Part shown: one piece after another, positions 27,203-37,124 of the stretch
Layout of the letters: each line of letters begins with the position of its first letter
Numbering within the stretch: position 1 is the first letter of the stretch
The notes under the pieces: generated by a model
What the model was told of the DNA's origin: nothing
Seen by the model: the letters and a program-made list of their open reading frames with translations, nothing else
Database searches by the model: none
Position numbers and translations under genes: made by a program
Assembly (NCBI RefSeq): GCF_000566685.1
Contig: NZ_AZQN01000005.1
Span: 124,001-188,000, forward strand
Direction: 5' to 3'
DNA length: 64,000 nucleotides
DNA from: Dyadobacter tibetensis Y620-1
GTDB taxonomy: Bacteria > Bacteroidota > Bacteroidia > Cytophagales > Spirosomataceae

Positions 27203-30200
27203 ATTTCAATCCATCTAATCTGGAAATTGGTATTCGAAGTAGATAGACTTATTTTTTTTAATGTATTTTTTTACGGTTTCAATCCATCTAATCTGGAAAT
27301 TGGTATTCGAAGAATACGGGTTTCCGGGCTTAATTACGCCCCATTCCCCGTTTCAATCCATCTAATCTGGAAATTGGTATTCGAAGAATACGGGTTTCCG
27401 GGCTTAATTACGCCCCATTCCCCGTTTCAATCCATCTAATCTGGAAATTGGTATTCGAAGAATACGGGTTTCCGGGCTTAATTACGCCCCATTCCCCGTT
27501 TCAATCCATCTAATCTGGAAATTGGTATTCGAAGAATACGATTAATCATCAGGTGAGAATCCGGTACCAGGGTTTCAATCCATCTAATCTGGAAATTGGT
27601 ATTCGAAGGTGTTACGCTCCTCCTAACCTTATTTTCTAGAATGGGTTTCAATCCATCTAATCTGGAAATTGGTATTCGAAGGTGTTACGCTCCTCCTAAC
27701 CTTATTTTCTAGAATGGGTTTCAATCCATCTAATCTGGAAATTGGTATTTGAAGTCTAGTGCTATTGCTTGATGAAAAGAATGAAAGGAATGTTTCAATC
27801 CATCTAATCTGGAAATTGGTATTCGAAGTTCTAACCAATGTCGACCAGATTTATCTTTTCGACTCGTTTCAATCCAACTAATCTGGAAATTGGTATTCGA
27901 AGTAGATAGACTTATTTTTTTTAATGTATTTTTTTACGGTTTCAATCCATCTAATCTGGAAATTGGTATTCGAAGAATACGGGTTTCCGGGCTTAATTAC
28001 GCCCCATTCCCCGTTTCAATCCATCTAATCTGGAAATTGGTATTCGAAGGAGACGATTGCCTGTATATGCTGGAATTCGCATATAAGTTTCAATCCATCT
28101 AATCTGGAAATTGGTATTCGAAGACCATCTTCTTGCCTGGCCATACTCGAAATAGTAGTGTTTCAATCCATCTAATCTGGAAATTGGTATTCGAAGTGTG
28201 AATGTCGCTTTCATGATCGTGAATTTTTAATGGTTTCAATCCATCTAATCTGGAAATTGGTATTCGAAGGAGACGATTGCCTGTATATGCTGGAATTCGC
28301 ATATAAGTTTCAATCCATCTATCCATTCCGCAAAATTACGGAAAAACCGATTTGGTTTCAATCCATCTAATCTGGAAATTGGTATTCGAAGATCATAGCT
28401 AGACCTTCCGAAAAACGCCAGATTGCTGGTTTCAATCCATCTAATCTGGAAATTGGTATTCGAAGAAGGCACAGGATTACTTGGCCTTCGAAATAGAGGA
28501 CTTGTTTCAATCCATCTAATCTGGAAATTGGTATTCGAAGAAGGCACAGGATTACTTGGCCTTCGAAATAGAGGACTTGTTTCAATCCATCTAATCTGGA
28601 AATTGGTATTCGAAGATCATAGCTAGACCTTCCGAAAAACGCCAGATTGCTGGTTTCAATCCATCTAATCTGGAAATTGGTATTCGAAGATCATAGCTAG
28701 ACCTTCCGAAAAACGCCAGATTGCTGGTTTCAATCCATCTAATCTGGAAATTGGTATTCGAAGCTGGCCGCACAGTCAATAAATCGGTAACAATACTAAG
28801 TTTCAATCCATCTAATCTGGAAGTTGGTATTCGAAGTATACCTCAGCGACGACAACTTAAAGGCCTGTAATCGTTTCAATCCATCTAATCTGGAAATTGG
28901 TATTCGAAGAGTTGAGTCTGCAGGAGAAGCGTGGAGCGCTAGTGAAGTTTCAATCCATCTAATCTGGAAATTGGTATTCGAAGATCTCGGCATATAAATA
29001 AAAGGGTAGTACAGGTAGGGTTTCAATCCATCTAATCTGGAAATTGGTATTCGAAGAAATTCAATGTGAATTAATCCAGTTAGCTAGGGAAGTTTCAATC
29101 CATCTAATCTGGAAATTGGTATTCGAAGCCCATAGCTAGACCTTCCGAAAAACGCCAGATTGCTGGTTTCAATCCATCTAATCTGGAAATTGGTATTCGA
29201 AGTGCCCGAATGTGCGGGCACTATTTTGTATTTTTCCAGTTTCAATCCATCTAATCTGGAAATTGGTATTCGAAGAAGGCACAGGATTACTTGGCCTTCG
29301 AAATAGAGGACTTGTTTCAATCCATCTAATCTGGAAATTGGTATTCGAAGTCATCTTCTCCATCATGCTCATCCATAGAAGCGTCAAGTTTCAATCCATC
29401 TAATCTGGAAATTGGTATTCGAAGATTGTGACTATCAGCGTCGCTATCTCCATCAATCCGTTTCAATCCATCTAATCTGGAAATTGGTATTCGAAGAAGG
29501 CACAGGATTACTTGGCCTTCGAAATAGAGGACTTGTTTCAATCCATCTAATCTGGAAATTGGTATTCGAAGCCCTTACTTTCGGTTCTGCTCATTATTCC
29601 TGGTTGGTGTTTCAATCCATCTAATCTGGAAATTGGTATTCGAAGCCCTTACTTTCGGTTCTGCTCATTATTCCTGGTTGGTGTTTCAATCCATCTAATC
29701 TGGAAATTGGTATTCGAAGCCCTTACTTTCGGTTCTGCTCATTATTCCTGGTTGGTGTTTCAATCCATCTAATCTGGAAATTGGTATTCGAAGCCCTTCA
29801 CGTTATGCGGACAATGGCGTGAAAGGTCAGTTTCAATCCATCTAATCTGGAAATTGGTATTCGAAGGGCTAAACTGTACCTGGCCAGCACACCCACGGTA
29901 GAGTTTCAATCCATCTAATCTGGAAATTGGTATTCGAAGTTCGCTATAGTCGTTGGGGAGAATTGGGATATAGCGGGTTTCAATCCATCTAATCTGGAAA
30001 TTGGTATTCGAAGTTCGCTATAGTCGTTGGGGAGAATTGGGATATAGCGGGTTTCAATCCATCTAATCTGGAAATTGGTATTCGAAGTTCGCTATAGTCG
30101 TTGGGGAGAATTGGGATATAGCGGGTTTCAATCCATCTAATCTGGAAATTGGTATTCGAAGTTCGCTATAGTCGTTGGGGAGAATTGGGATATAGCGGGT

Positions 30201-31862
30201 TTCAATCCATCTAATCTGGAAATTGGTATTCGAAGTTCGCTATAGTCGTTGGGGAGAATTGGGATATAGCGGGTTTCAATCCATCTAATCTGGAAATTGG
30301 TATTCGAAGTTCGCTATAGTCGTTGGGGAGAATTGGGATATAGCGGGTTTCAATCCATCTAATCTGGAAATTGGTATTCGAAGTTCGCTATAGTCGTTGG
30401 GGAGAATTGGGATATAGCGGGTTTCAATCCATCTAATCTGGAAATTGGTATTCGAAGTTCGCTATAGTCGTTGGGGAGAATTGGGATATAGCGGGTTTCA
30501 ATCCATCTAATCTGGAAATTGGTATTCGAAGTTATTGCACGCTAATAACAACAATTCACAGAACGCCAGTTTCAATCCATCTAATCTGGAAATTGGTATT
30601 CGAAGTATTACGGAGGCCGATCTTACAGGGGCCGATCTTACGTTTCAATCCATCTAATCTGGAAATTGGTATTCGAAGTTCATCAAACGGAGCTACTAAC
30701 GAGCGTTCATAACCAGTTTCAATCCATCTAATCTGGAAATTGGTATTCGAAGTCCTACTTCTACTTGAAATAGATTCCAATATGTATTAGTTTCAATCCA
30801 TCTAATCTGGAAATTGGTATTCGAAGACTCGGAAAAGAGGATGAACGCCACCTCTGGCCCTTCATGCTGTTTCAATCCATCTAATCTGGAAATTGGTATT
30901 CGAAGCCTAATAGGTCTACTATCTGACCAATAGACTCCTCCTGTTTCAATCCATCTAATCTGGAAATTGGTATTCGAAGAATTCTATTGAGATATTTCAC
31001 AATGTAAATCAAATTGTTTCAATCCATCTAATCTGGAAATTGGTATTCGAAGCTACCCACGTTATGCGGACAATGGCGTGAAAGGTCAGTTTCAATCCAT
31101 CTAATCTGGAAATTGGTATTCGAAGTCCTATCCCAATCCCATAAGGTGGATCAACGATAGCGTTTCAATCCATCTAATCTGGAAATTGGTATTCGAAGTC
31201 CTATCCCAATCCCATAAGGTGGATCAACGATAGCGTTTCAATCCATCTAATCTGGAAATTGGTATTCGAAGTGGAACTACTCGAAAAATATGGAATCAAA
31301 GCGTATTTGTTTCAATCCATCTAATCTGGAAATTGGTATTCGAAGTGGAACTACTCGAAAAATATGGAATCAAAGCGTATTTGTTTCAATCCATCTAATC
31401 TGGAAATTGGTATTCGAAGTGGAACTACTCGAAAAATATGGAATCAAAGCGTATTTGTTTCAATCCATCTAATCTGGAAATTGGTATTCGAAGGCTAATT
31501 TCCAAGTCTATCCGAACGATAGAAAACCAAGGTTTCAATCTATCTAATCTGGAAATTGGTATTCGAAGGCTAATTTCCAAGTCTATCCGAACGATAGAAA
31601 ACCAAGGTTTCAATCTATCTAATCTGGAAATTGGTATTCGAAGTGGAACTACTCGAAAAATATGGAATCAAAGCGTATTTGTTTCAATCCATCTAATCTG
31701 GAAATTGGTATTCGAAGCTCTTTGGATGTGGAGTTCATTACTTTTCTGGTTTCGTTTCAATCCATCTAATCTGGAAATTGGTATTCGAAGAAATTCAATG
31801 TGAATTAATCCAGTTAGCTAGGGAAGTTTCAATCCATCTAATCTGGAAATTGGTATTCGAAG
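27203..31862 (-). CRISPR. Type I-B CRISPR array, 64 repeats and 63 spacers
   Basis: The 37-bp repeat reads GTTTCAATCCATCTAATC... on the plus strand and ends TTGGTATTCGAAG. By direct reading there are 64 copies, 27203-27239 to 31826-31862, separated by spacers of mostly 35-38 bp (one of 42 bp at 30827-30868). On the minus strand the repeat ends ATTGAAAC, the usual 8-nt 5' tag of type I-B crRNA. The array is therefore read on the minus strand, from a leader at 31863-32057 next to cas4. The leader-distal copy (27203) has a changed end base, as expected for a terminal repeat. Variant repeats start at 27718, 27866, 28800, 31532 and 31607, and the copy at 28307 is truncated to 14 bp. Only 37 of 63 spacers are distinct. 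Confidence 0.98.
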
Positions 31863-32057
31863 TCGTATTTTCATGTATCTTTCTGAATACCAATAGGTAA
31901 GGGTAGTTTTTCTGTTCCGCTTTTTTAAATTTACAATAGGTCAATGAACGGTTTTTTGTATCTAAAATGCTCGTATTCCGTAAGCTTAAAGCTTTGTTAG
32001 TCAGGTTTTTATGTTCCTTTTTTGCCTGTTCTAAAATAAATTGGTGGCCGGAAAACG
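31863..32057 (-). promoter_or_regulatory. CRISPR leader
   Basis: 195-bp AT-rich non-coding stretch between the cas4 stop and the first leader-side repeat, in the position and orientation expected for a leader. It should hold the pre-crRNA promoter and the signals for spacer integration. A 10-bp segment GAATACCAAT (31885-31894) is the exact inverted complement of ATTGGTATTC inside the adjacent repeat (31849-31858). On the minus strand a TTGACC with AT-rich sequence behind it could be a promoter. The short ORF crossing it is judged not coding. Confidence 0.8.
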
Positions 32058-32633
32058 TCATTTGATGCATATATTTTTGTAGGTGCAAGATAAACATCTC
32101 GCCTTATATTTGGTAGCACGTGGATAATGATTTTGTTCTATAATGGCAAAAATGTCCGCTGCCGCCTTTTTTACCCCATCCTTATCCGCTTCAGTGATGG
32201 GTACCTCTATTACTTTATGCCTACTCCTAGTATATACCAAAAATCCTTTGTGCACCGGTTTTCCAAAATTTTGCTCAATTAACCAAGCATAACAGTATAG
32301 CTGAGTCTTATAGGTGTCGTAGACCTTATTTTTGTATTCAGCGAATTTGTAATCCAGTGGGGCCATATTTCCATCTTTCAGAACCAATACCTCATCTACA
32401 CGACCTCGGATAAGATCGTTTGTCAGATACTGATCCAGTTTCTTGTCTACTACCCCCAATCGCTTACGCAAATAATCTTTGTTCTTCTCTAGCTTTTCGT
32501 CATGTATATTCCGGCCACGCTGTACCATATAGTTTGCCTCTTCGTGTTGGGGGATGTTTAATACATACTCGAAATAGGTAAACCGTGGACAATAGAGGAA
32601 TTCAATAATATGAGAAGGAGTAAGACTGGGCAT
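32058..32633 (-). CDS. cas4: CRISPR-associated exonuclease Cas4
   Basis: RecB-like nuclease of 191 residues that trims prespacers and helps choose PAM ends before Cas1-Cas2 integration. The four iron-sulfur cysteines are present: one at the N-terminus in FLYCPRF and three at the C-terminus in RCLSCTYKNIC. RecB motifs appear as GRVDEVL, LDYKFAEYK and QLYCYAWLIE. The gene follows cas2 with only 2 bp between and is the last gene before the leader. In many I-B loci cas4 precedes cas1, so the order here is shifted. Confidence 0.95.
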   Translation of the reverse strand: MPSLTPSHIIEFLYCPRFTYFEYVLNIPQHEEANYMVQRGRNIHDEKLEKNKDYLRKRLGVVDKKLDQYLTNDLIRGRVDEVLVLKDGNMAPLDYKFAEYKNKVYDTYKTQLYCYAWLIEQNFGKPVHKGFLVYTRSRHKVIEVPITEADKDGVKKAAADIFAIIEQNHYPRATKYKARCLSCTYKNICIK

Positions 32634-32635
32634 AT

Positions 32636-32926
32636 TTATAGAAATAAGGCGGTGACTTCATCTTTGACGAGTTTCCTATCGAAAGCTTGGCCCAAAAGTA
32701 CCGTGTTGCGTAGTTCATCTTGGCTCATCGGAAATATATAAACCTTATCTTTATCCGTATCAATGAGCTCTTCGATCTGTAGGGACAAAGATGATTTACT
32801 GGCCGGAGTCAGTGTGCCTAGAAAGCAGGAATACTGCACTCTGTACAATCCCGCTTGCAGGCAAGCCTTGGCCGTCTTGGATCTGCTTCTGTCATTTTCT
32901 ATATCATATAAAACCCAAACCAACAT
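32636..32926 (-). CDS. cas2: CRISPR-associated protein Cas2
   Basis: 96-residue partner of Cas1 in the spacer integrase, a small ferredoxin-fold dimer. It starts MLVWVLYDIENDRSR with the conserved acidic residue after the first strand (Asp8). YRVQYSCFLGTL is the usual second strand and loop. Length is normal. It is encoded 27 bp after cas1 and 2 bp before cas4. Confidence 0.95.
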   Translation of the reverse strand: MLVWVLYDIENDRSRSKTAKACLQAGLYRVQYSCFLGTLTPASKSSLSLQIEELIDTDKDKVYIFPMSQDELRNTVLLGQAFDRKLVKDEVTALFL

Positions 32927-32953
32927 AGTATTGAAAGTTTAAAGTGTAAAGCG

Positions 32954-33958
32954 CTAATTTTTTATTTTTTTGCCAATTAGTTTATTTCCAAAACTGTGGG
33001 CATCGTATTGAATGATGGTACTTCTGGACATATTCCTTCCCCCGTGCCGAATGGGCTGATTGTCCAGAAATTCATTAAATGCCATGATGAGCAATGCCTT
33101 CCCTTCCTTATTCAGGCTCACCCCGGCGGCGAGCTCGTCAATATGCGACTTATTGACTTTTTTGCCGGAAAATAGTCGAAATACCACCTCGTCGGCATAG
33201 ATGCGATAGGGTTCAATAAAATCGAATACCATGCTCAGTTGGTTGTAATCGTCACGATGCATAAATCCCACATATGGATCGATCCCAGCGATGATCAATG
33301 CCTTCTCTATTTTGCTATACAATACGCCATAGGCATAATTGAGGAAGGCATTGAAAGGATCTTGGGCGGGCCGGGCACTGCGTCCCGAAAATTTGTAGCC
33401 CTCGGGTAATACATAGTTGATGGTTTCAAAATATAGCCTCCCTGCGGTTCCTTCCAAGCCTCGGAGGGTATCGGCAACAAGACTTACCGTTGCTGCTTCC
33501 TGAGAGAGAATCGAGATGTTCAATGCTTCTAAACGTGCAGTTTTATCGGTTAGGTATTCTCCATGCTGGGGCCGGTGTTTTTTGAGGTCTTTTACAAAGT
33601 TGATCTGGTTGTCTACCTTATGACTGAGCCAGTTTTTTATCCACTGCAAGCCAGTGGCATTAAGGCTCGCCTCCAACTGTGCTTTACGTATTTTGGTGGT
33701 GCTACCCAGTTTGCTATGCCATACCCGGCCAAATGGATCCCCATTTTGTTCGAGGAATACGATGTCGACGTTATGGGTCATGGCAAGCTTAATGGCATCG
33801 GTACTGAGCGCTGTGCCGGTACATAGCCAAAGGGCAGTAACTTTTTGAGCCGAAAAATGTTTCTTTTGAACCTCTTTGTTTTTGTCCCTATTGCGTATTT
33901 CAAACATATCGTCTTTAACATGCACGTAGGTACCATAGGTGTTGATGTGTAGTTGCAT
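32954..33958 (-). CDS. cas1: CRISPR-associated endonuclease Cas1
   Basis: Integrase that inserts new spacers at the leader end. 334 residues: N-terminal beta-domain (MQLHINTYGTYVHVKDDMFE) and helical catalytic domain. The metal-binding residues can be placed: Glu in LEGTAGRLYFE, His in GFMHRDDYN, and the acidic residue in FDFIEPYR. The line resembles Cas1 of subtype I-B. It is translated 11 bp after cas6. Confidence 0.96.
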   Translation of the reverse strand: MQLHINTYGTYVHVKDDMFEIRNRDKNKEVQKKHFSAQKVTALWLCTGTALSTDAIKLAMTHNVDIVFLEQNGDPFGRVWHSKLGSTTKIRKAQLEASLNATGLQWIKNWLSHKVDNQINFVKDLKKHRPQHGEYLTDKTARLEALNISILSQEAATVSLVADTLRGLEGTAGRLYFETINYVLPEGYKFSGRSARPAQDPFNAFLNYAYGVLYSKIEKALIIAGIDPYVGFMHRDDYNQLSMVFDFIEPYRIYADEVVFRLFSGKKVNKSHIDELAAGVSLNKEGKALLIMAFNEFLDNQPIRHGGRNMSRSTIIQYDAHSFGNKLIGKKIKN

Positions 33959-33969
33959 AAATAAGGGGC

Positions 33970-34671
33970 TTAATCCATAAGGCTAATCGTGCCAAATCCT
34001 CGTGCCGCTTGTTTGCCCAGCCCTATGTCATTGGGCAAGCGTACATTGGTCGTAAATTGACCACCAAAACCCATGAATTCAACATTTTTGAATTTGGTAA
34101 TAGCGGGAACCGTAGTGCGTAGCTTAAGCATAATCCTGTGCTCTGGAATCGCTTTGTCAAATTTCAGACCAAAAGCTTCCACAAAAGTAAGAATATTGGC
34201 CACAGCCGTGTTTTTAAGGATGGTAGCCTGTTCCAATTCGTTGGCCTGCTGGTAGGCCCGGTGGTTTTTTTGGTTAAGCCCTAACCACAGGGTGTCATAT
34301 CGATAGGTGTTCAGGTCGTCGGATAGGCCTATCGATACTTGTTCATGTCTGATATGTTTGCTCTGTACTGGGTATAAGATACCATCCAGCTTTATTTCTT
34401 TGATTCGCAAAAACAACTGAACCAACAGTTCTGCTCCTTCTCCCAAACCCACCAACGTAGGCGTCTTTTTCAATACCTTATATTGCACCAGCGGATAGGC
34501 ATATCGATACCGCTGACCGTCGGTGGCAGTGTCGTCGAAATGATTGTGCAATAATGGTGAGTGCTCTTGGAACAAACGTCCAAAATAACCCCGCAACTTA
34601 TGGGCATCTCGCACCCGTAAGGCGATCTCCGGAAAGGTGATGGTCGTAATTGGGATTTTGGTGGTGGTCAT
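33970..34671 (-). CDS. cas6: Cas6-like CRISPR pre-crRNA endoribonuclease
   Basis: 233-residue protein whose position between cas3 and cas1 and whose C-terminal Gly-rich loop (GLGKQAARGFGTISL) fit Cas6, the RNase that cuts within each repeat. The N-terminus has a ferredoxin-like pattern (ITTITFPEIALRVRDAHKLR), and His residues near 40 are possible catalysts. The expected cut would leave the ATTGAAAC tag on each crRNA. The family is divergent from well-known Cas6 proteins, so the assignment rests on the Gly-rich loop, length and context. Its ATG overlaps the cas3 stop by 4 bp. Confidence 0.85.
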   Translation of the reverse strand: MTTTKIPITTITFPEIALRVRDAHKLRGYFGRLFQEHSPLLHNHFDDTATDGQRYRYAYPLVQYKVLKKTPTLVGLGEGAELLVQLFLRIKEIKLDGILYPVQSKHIRHEQVSIGLSDDLNTYRYDTLWLGLNQKNHRAYQQANELEQATILKNTAVANILTFVEAFGLKFDKAIPEHRIMLKLRTTVPAITKFKNVEFMGFGGQFTTNVRLPNDIGLGKQAARGFGTISLMD

Positions 34672-37124
34672 AGTATGATGGTTTGGTCTTCTATTAATTT
34701 GAAACCAGTTTCTAAACTGTAGTATTCCTCCCAGTTTTCAATTATCATTATAGATTTATCCTTTTGGTTAGTAGGAGGGACAAATTTATCCTTAGGGAAT
34801 CGTGTAACATATTGTAAAAGTGCGGGCCTAATCTTTTTTATTTTATGTTTAAGCTCAAACGACTCAACTGTTGTTCTTATAATTTCTTGATATTGAGCCC
34901 AAATATGCCGGGCAGTATCATCAATGGGAATAAATACATTGTAATTCCTGTAATCTTGTTCAATTAGTTTGAATTTGGCTGAAATATCTTCAGTTCTTAA
35001 CTCTTGCAAGGCTTTTTTTAAATAATCCGAGTGATCATTGGCAGTGGCTTTTACCCTTCTAATGGATTGGGCATATTCCACATTCAAATTAAACAATTCG
35101 GATTCTTGAATTAAGTTTGGATATGGCTCTAAAGTATCAAATGTTGTTGACAGCAGAATTTGGTCATAGATGTACTTTCCTTTATCTAAATTAAATAATT
35201 TAACCAATCCATTGCCTTTCAAACCATTTCGGTTACATCTCCCAGCAGATTGATTAATACTATCCAAGGGAGCAAAATCTCGATAAACGATATCCAAATC
35301 TATGTCTACGCCGGCTTCAACAACCTGTGTTGAAATGACAATTTGTCTTGCCAGAGCTTGCTTTATCTTATTAATAACTTCTAATCTTTTAGAGGGCAGT
35401 ATGGAACTCGATAGATATAACACATTGTCGAATGAACGAGCTAGTACTTCATGGATTTCTTGAGAGGATTTGATTGTGTTGCAGATAATTAGGAAAGATT
35501 TGTCTGGATGTTCAGTTATATCTTCTAATAAAATTTGGATAAATTCAGTCACTTCCAATTTATCATGACTTCTAAGTAGGGAAAGGTCTAGGGTGATTCG
35601 ATTTAGACTCTGAAAAAATTGATGGGGATTACCCAGTTCTTGGATACTGGTTTTATTTTCAAAAAGATATGGTTGAGTTGCAGTGACAAAAACAAATTTG
35701 GTGCCAAAATATTCATTCATTTTCGTGAATACCAGTTCTATGATTTCAAAGTATTCAGGAGGAATGCTTTGAACCTCGTCTAGGACGAAAATGGCATTCG
35801 TCATATTATGGAATTTTCTCAGCAGTCTGTTTTTATCCGTAAAAATACTTTCTAAGAATTGTACAAATGTAGTGACGATAAAATCATGCTCCCAGCCATC
35901 TGTTAAGTATTCTGGCTCATCTTTATTAAGTTCTTGGCTATCAAACCGGTCGTTAGCATTAGATAAATAATGGTTTTTGGAGAGTCGAGTAGCTAGATTA
36001 GGGATTTGACTGTTCTTAAGAATCTCCTTAAATATATTCTCATTCTGATCGATAATAGAGGTGAATGGGAGTACATAGATGATGCGAGGTTTTACAGCAA
36101 ATTGATCGTAATACCTGTTTTGTAATATTACAGCAGTATTGAAGGCCGCATAGGTTTTACCCAAACCAGTGGGTAATGTTATGGAAAAGAAACCTTGGTC
36201 TGAAAAGGAAATTGCGTTTGCTTCAACAGTTCGATAAGCTTCTTCTCGAATATGATCTATATCCTTGGGTGTGTCTCCCTTATGTCGCCATGTTTTGTAG
36301 TTGTTAATTAAATCAATTGGCAATAAGGTGTTCTCTAAAATGATTTTAGATTGGTGACCATCTGCTATCATCATATCGCCTTTATCTGCTGCAAGCAATA
36401 GTGAAAACAAAAAGTGTTGCAAGAAGAAATATTTAACGTCTTCTTGGTTTTCAAACGTGGCCTGAAGTCGACTGAGCTTTCTACTATTCGATAGTTTTTC
36501 TCGAATGATCGGCCAGGCTTGTTTCTCTATAGAAAGTCCTTGGGGTATTATTATTTTTTGATACGACTCCAAATCATGATATTCTAACTGCTTTTCAAGG
36601 AAAGTAATATCCGATTCTTGGAGTAGAATTTGTGGATTATTATTTACGTCTTTGAAAAAATTTGTAAGATTTCCGTGATGCCTCCGTATTATTTTCAATA
36701 AAATAAGTTCCAGAATCGGGTCCTGATATTCGAAATTTGACAATACTAAATACGCACCTAATTTGGCATGGTTTCCTAGTCGATCGTTTTCATCCAATAG
36801 CTTTTCATAATTGGCACTTTTATTTGCATTGAAATGCTGAATGTAGGACTGAATATGTGGTAGAGATTTAAAATCAGTGTTGTTCTTGGCAGACAGTGTC
36901 GCTTGAATTATTTTATATTGAAAAAAGCTAGCTTTACCGAAGTCATGGTAATAGACTAGTAAGTGTCTCATACGCTCAATGAGATCCCGAGGGAAGAATG
37001 CATTGGCATTAATGTACTTTAATGCCAATGCATTCTTCGATAGATTATTACAGCTATCTAGGTGCGTTTTAAGAGTTCGGTCTGGATGTGAAATTAATTC
37101 AAAAGAGGCAGATATTTCGTCCAT
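34668..37124 (-). CDS. cas3: CRISPR-associated nuclease-helicase Cas3
   Basis: Effector that unwinds and degrades target DNA once Cascade binds. 818 residues. The N-terminal HD nuclease domain has YYHDFGKAS (His-Asp pair, about residue 60), NHAKLGAY and RRHHGN. The superfamily 2 helicase has Walker A LPTGLGKTYAAF (about residue 320), the DEVQ box in FVLDEVQSIP, VTATQPYLF (motif III) and STQVVEAGVDIDLD with QSAGRCNR (motifs V and VI). HD and helicase are in one chain, as in most I-B systems. Its start overlaps the end of cas5 by 26 bp. Confidence 0.97.
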   Translation of the reverse strand: MDEISASFELISHPDRTLKTHLDSCNNLSKNALALKYINANAFFPRDLIERMRHLLVYYHDFGKASFFQYKIIQATLSAKNNTDFKSLPHIQSYIQHFNANKSANYEKLLDENDRLGNHAKLGAYLVLSNFEYQDPILELILLKIIRRHHGNLTNFFKDVNNNPQILLQESDITFLEKQLEYHDLESYQKIIIPQGLSIEKQAWPIIREKLSNSRKLSRLQATFENQEDVKYFFLQHFLFSLLLAADKGDMMIADGHQSKIILENTLLPIDLINNYKTWRHKGDTPKDIDHIREEAYRTVEANAISFSDQGFFSITLPTGLGKTYAAFNTAVILQNRYYDQFAVKPRIIYVLPFTSIIDQNENIFKEILKNSQIPNLATRLSKNHYLSNANDRFDSQELNKDEPEYLTDGWEHDFIVTTFVQFLESIFTDKNRLLRKFHNMTNAIFVLDEVQSIPPEYFEIIELVFTKMNEYFGTKFVFVTATQPYLFENKTSIQELGNPHQFFQSLNRITLDLSLLRSHDKLEVTEFIQILLEDITEHPDKSFLIICNTIKSSQEIHEVLARSFDNVLYLSSSILPSKRLEVINKIKQALARQIVISTQVVEAGVDIDLDIVYRDFAPLDSINQSAGRCNRNGLKGNGLVKLFNLDKGKYIYDQILLSTTFDTLEPYPNLIQESELFNLNVEYAQSIRRVKATANDHSDYLKKALQELRTEDISAKFKLIEQDYRNYNVFIPIDDTARHIWAQYQEIIRTTVESFELKHKIKKIRPALLQYVTRFPKDKFVPPTNQKDKSIMIIENWEEYYSLETGFKLIEDQTIIL

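Noticed and set aside
27227..31803. Many ORFs of 60-120 codons on both strands within 27.2-31.8 kb
   Set aside because: They are read-throughs of the 37-bp repeats; every one contains the translated repeat (for example FNPSNLEIGIR or RIPISRLDGLK) and none has a ribosome site.
31795..32097. 100-codon ORF over the leader
   Set aside because: It overlaps the cas4 end and the last repeat, and its composition is that of AT-rich leader DNA.
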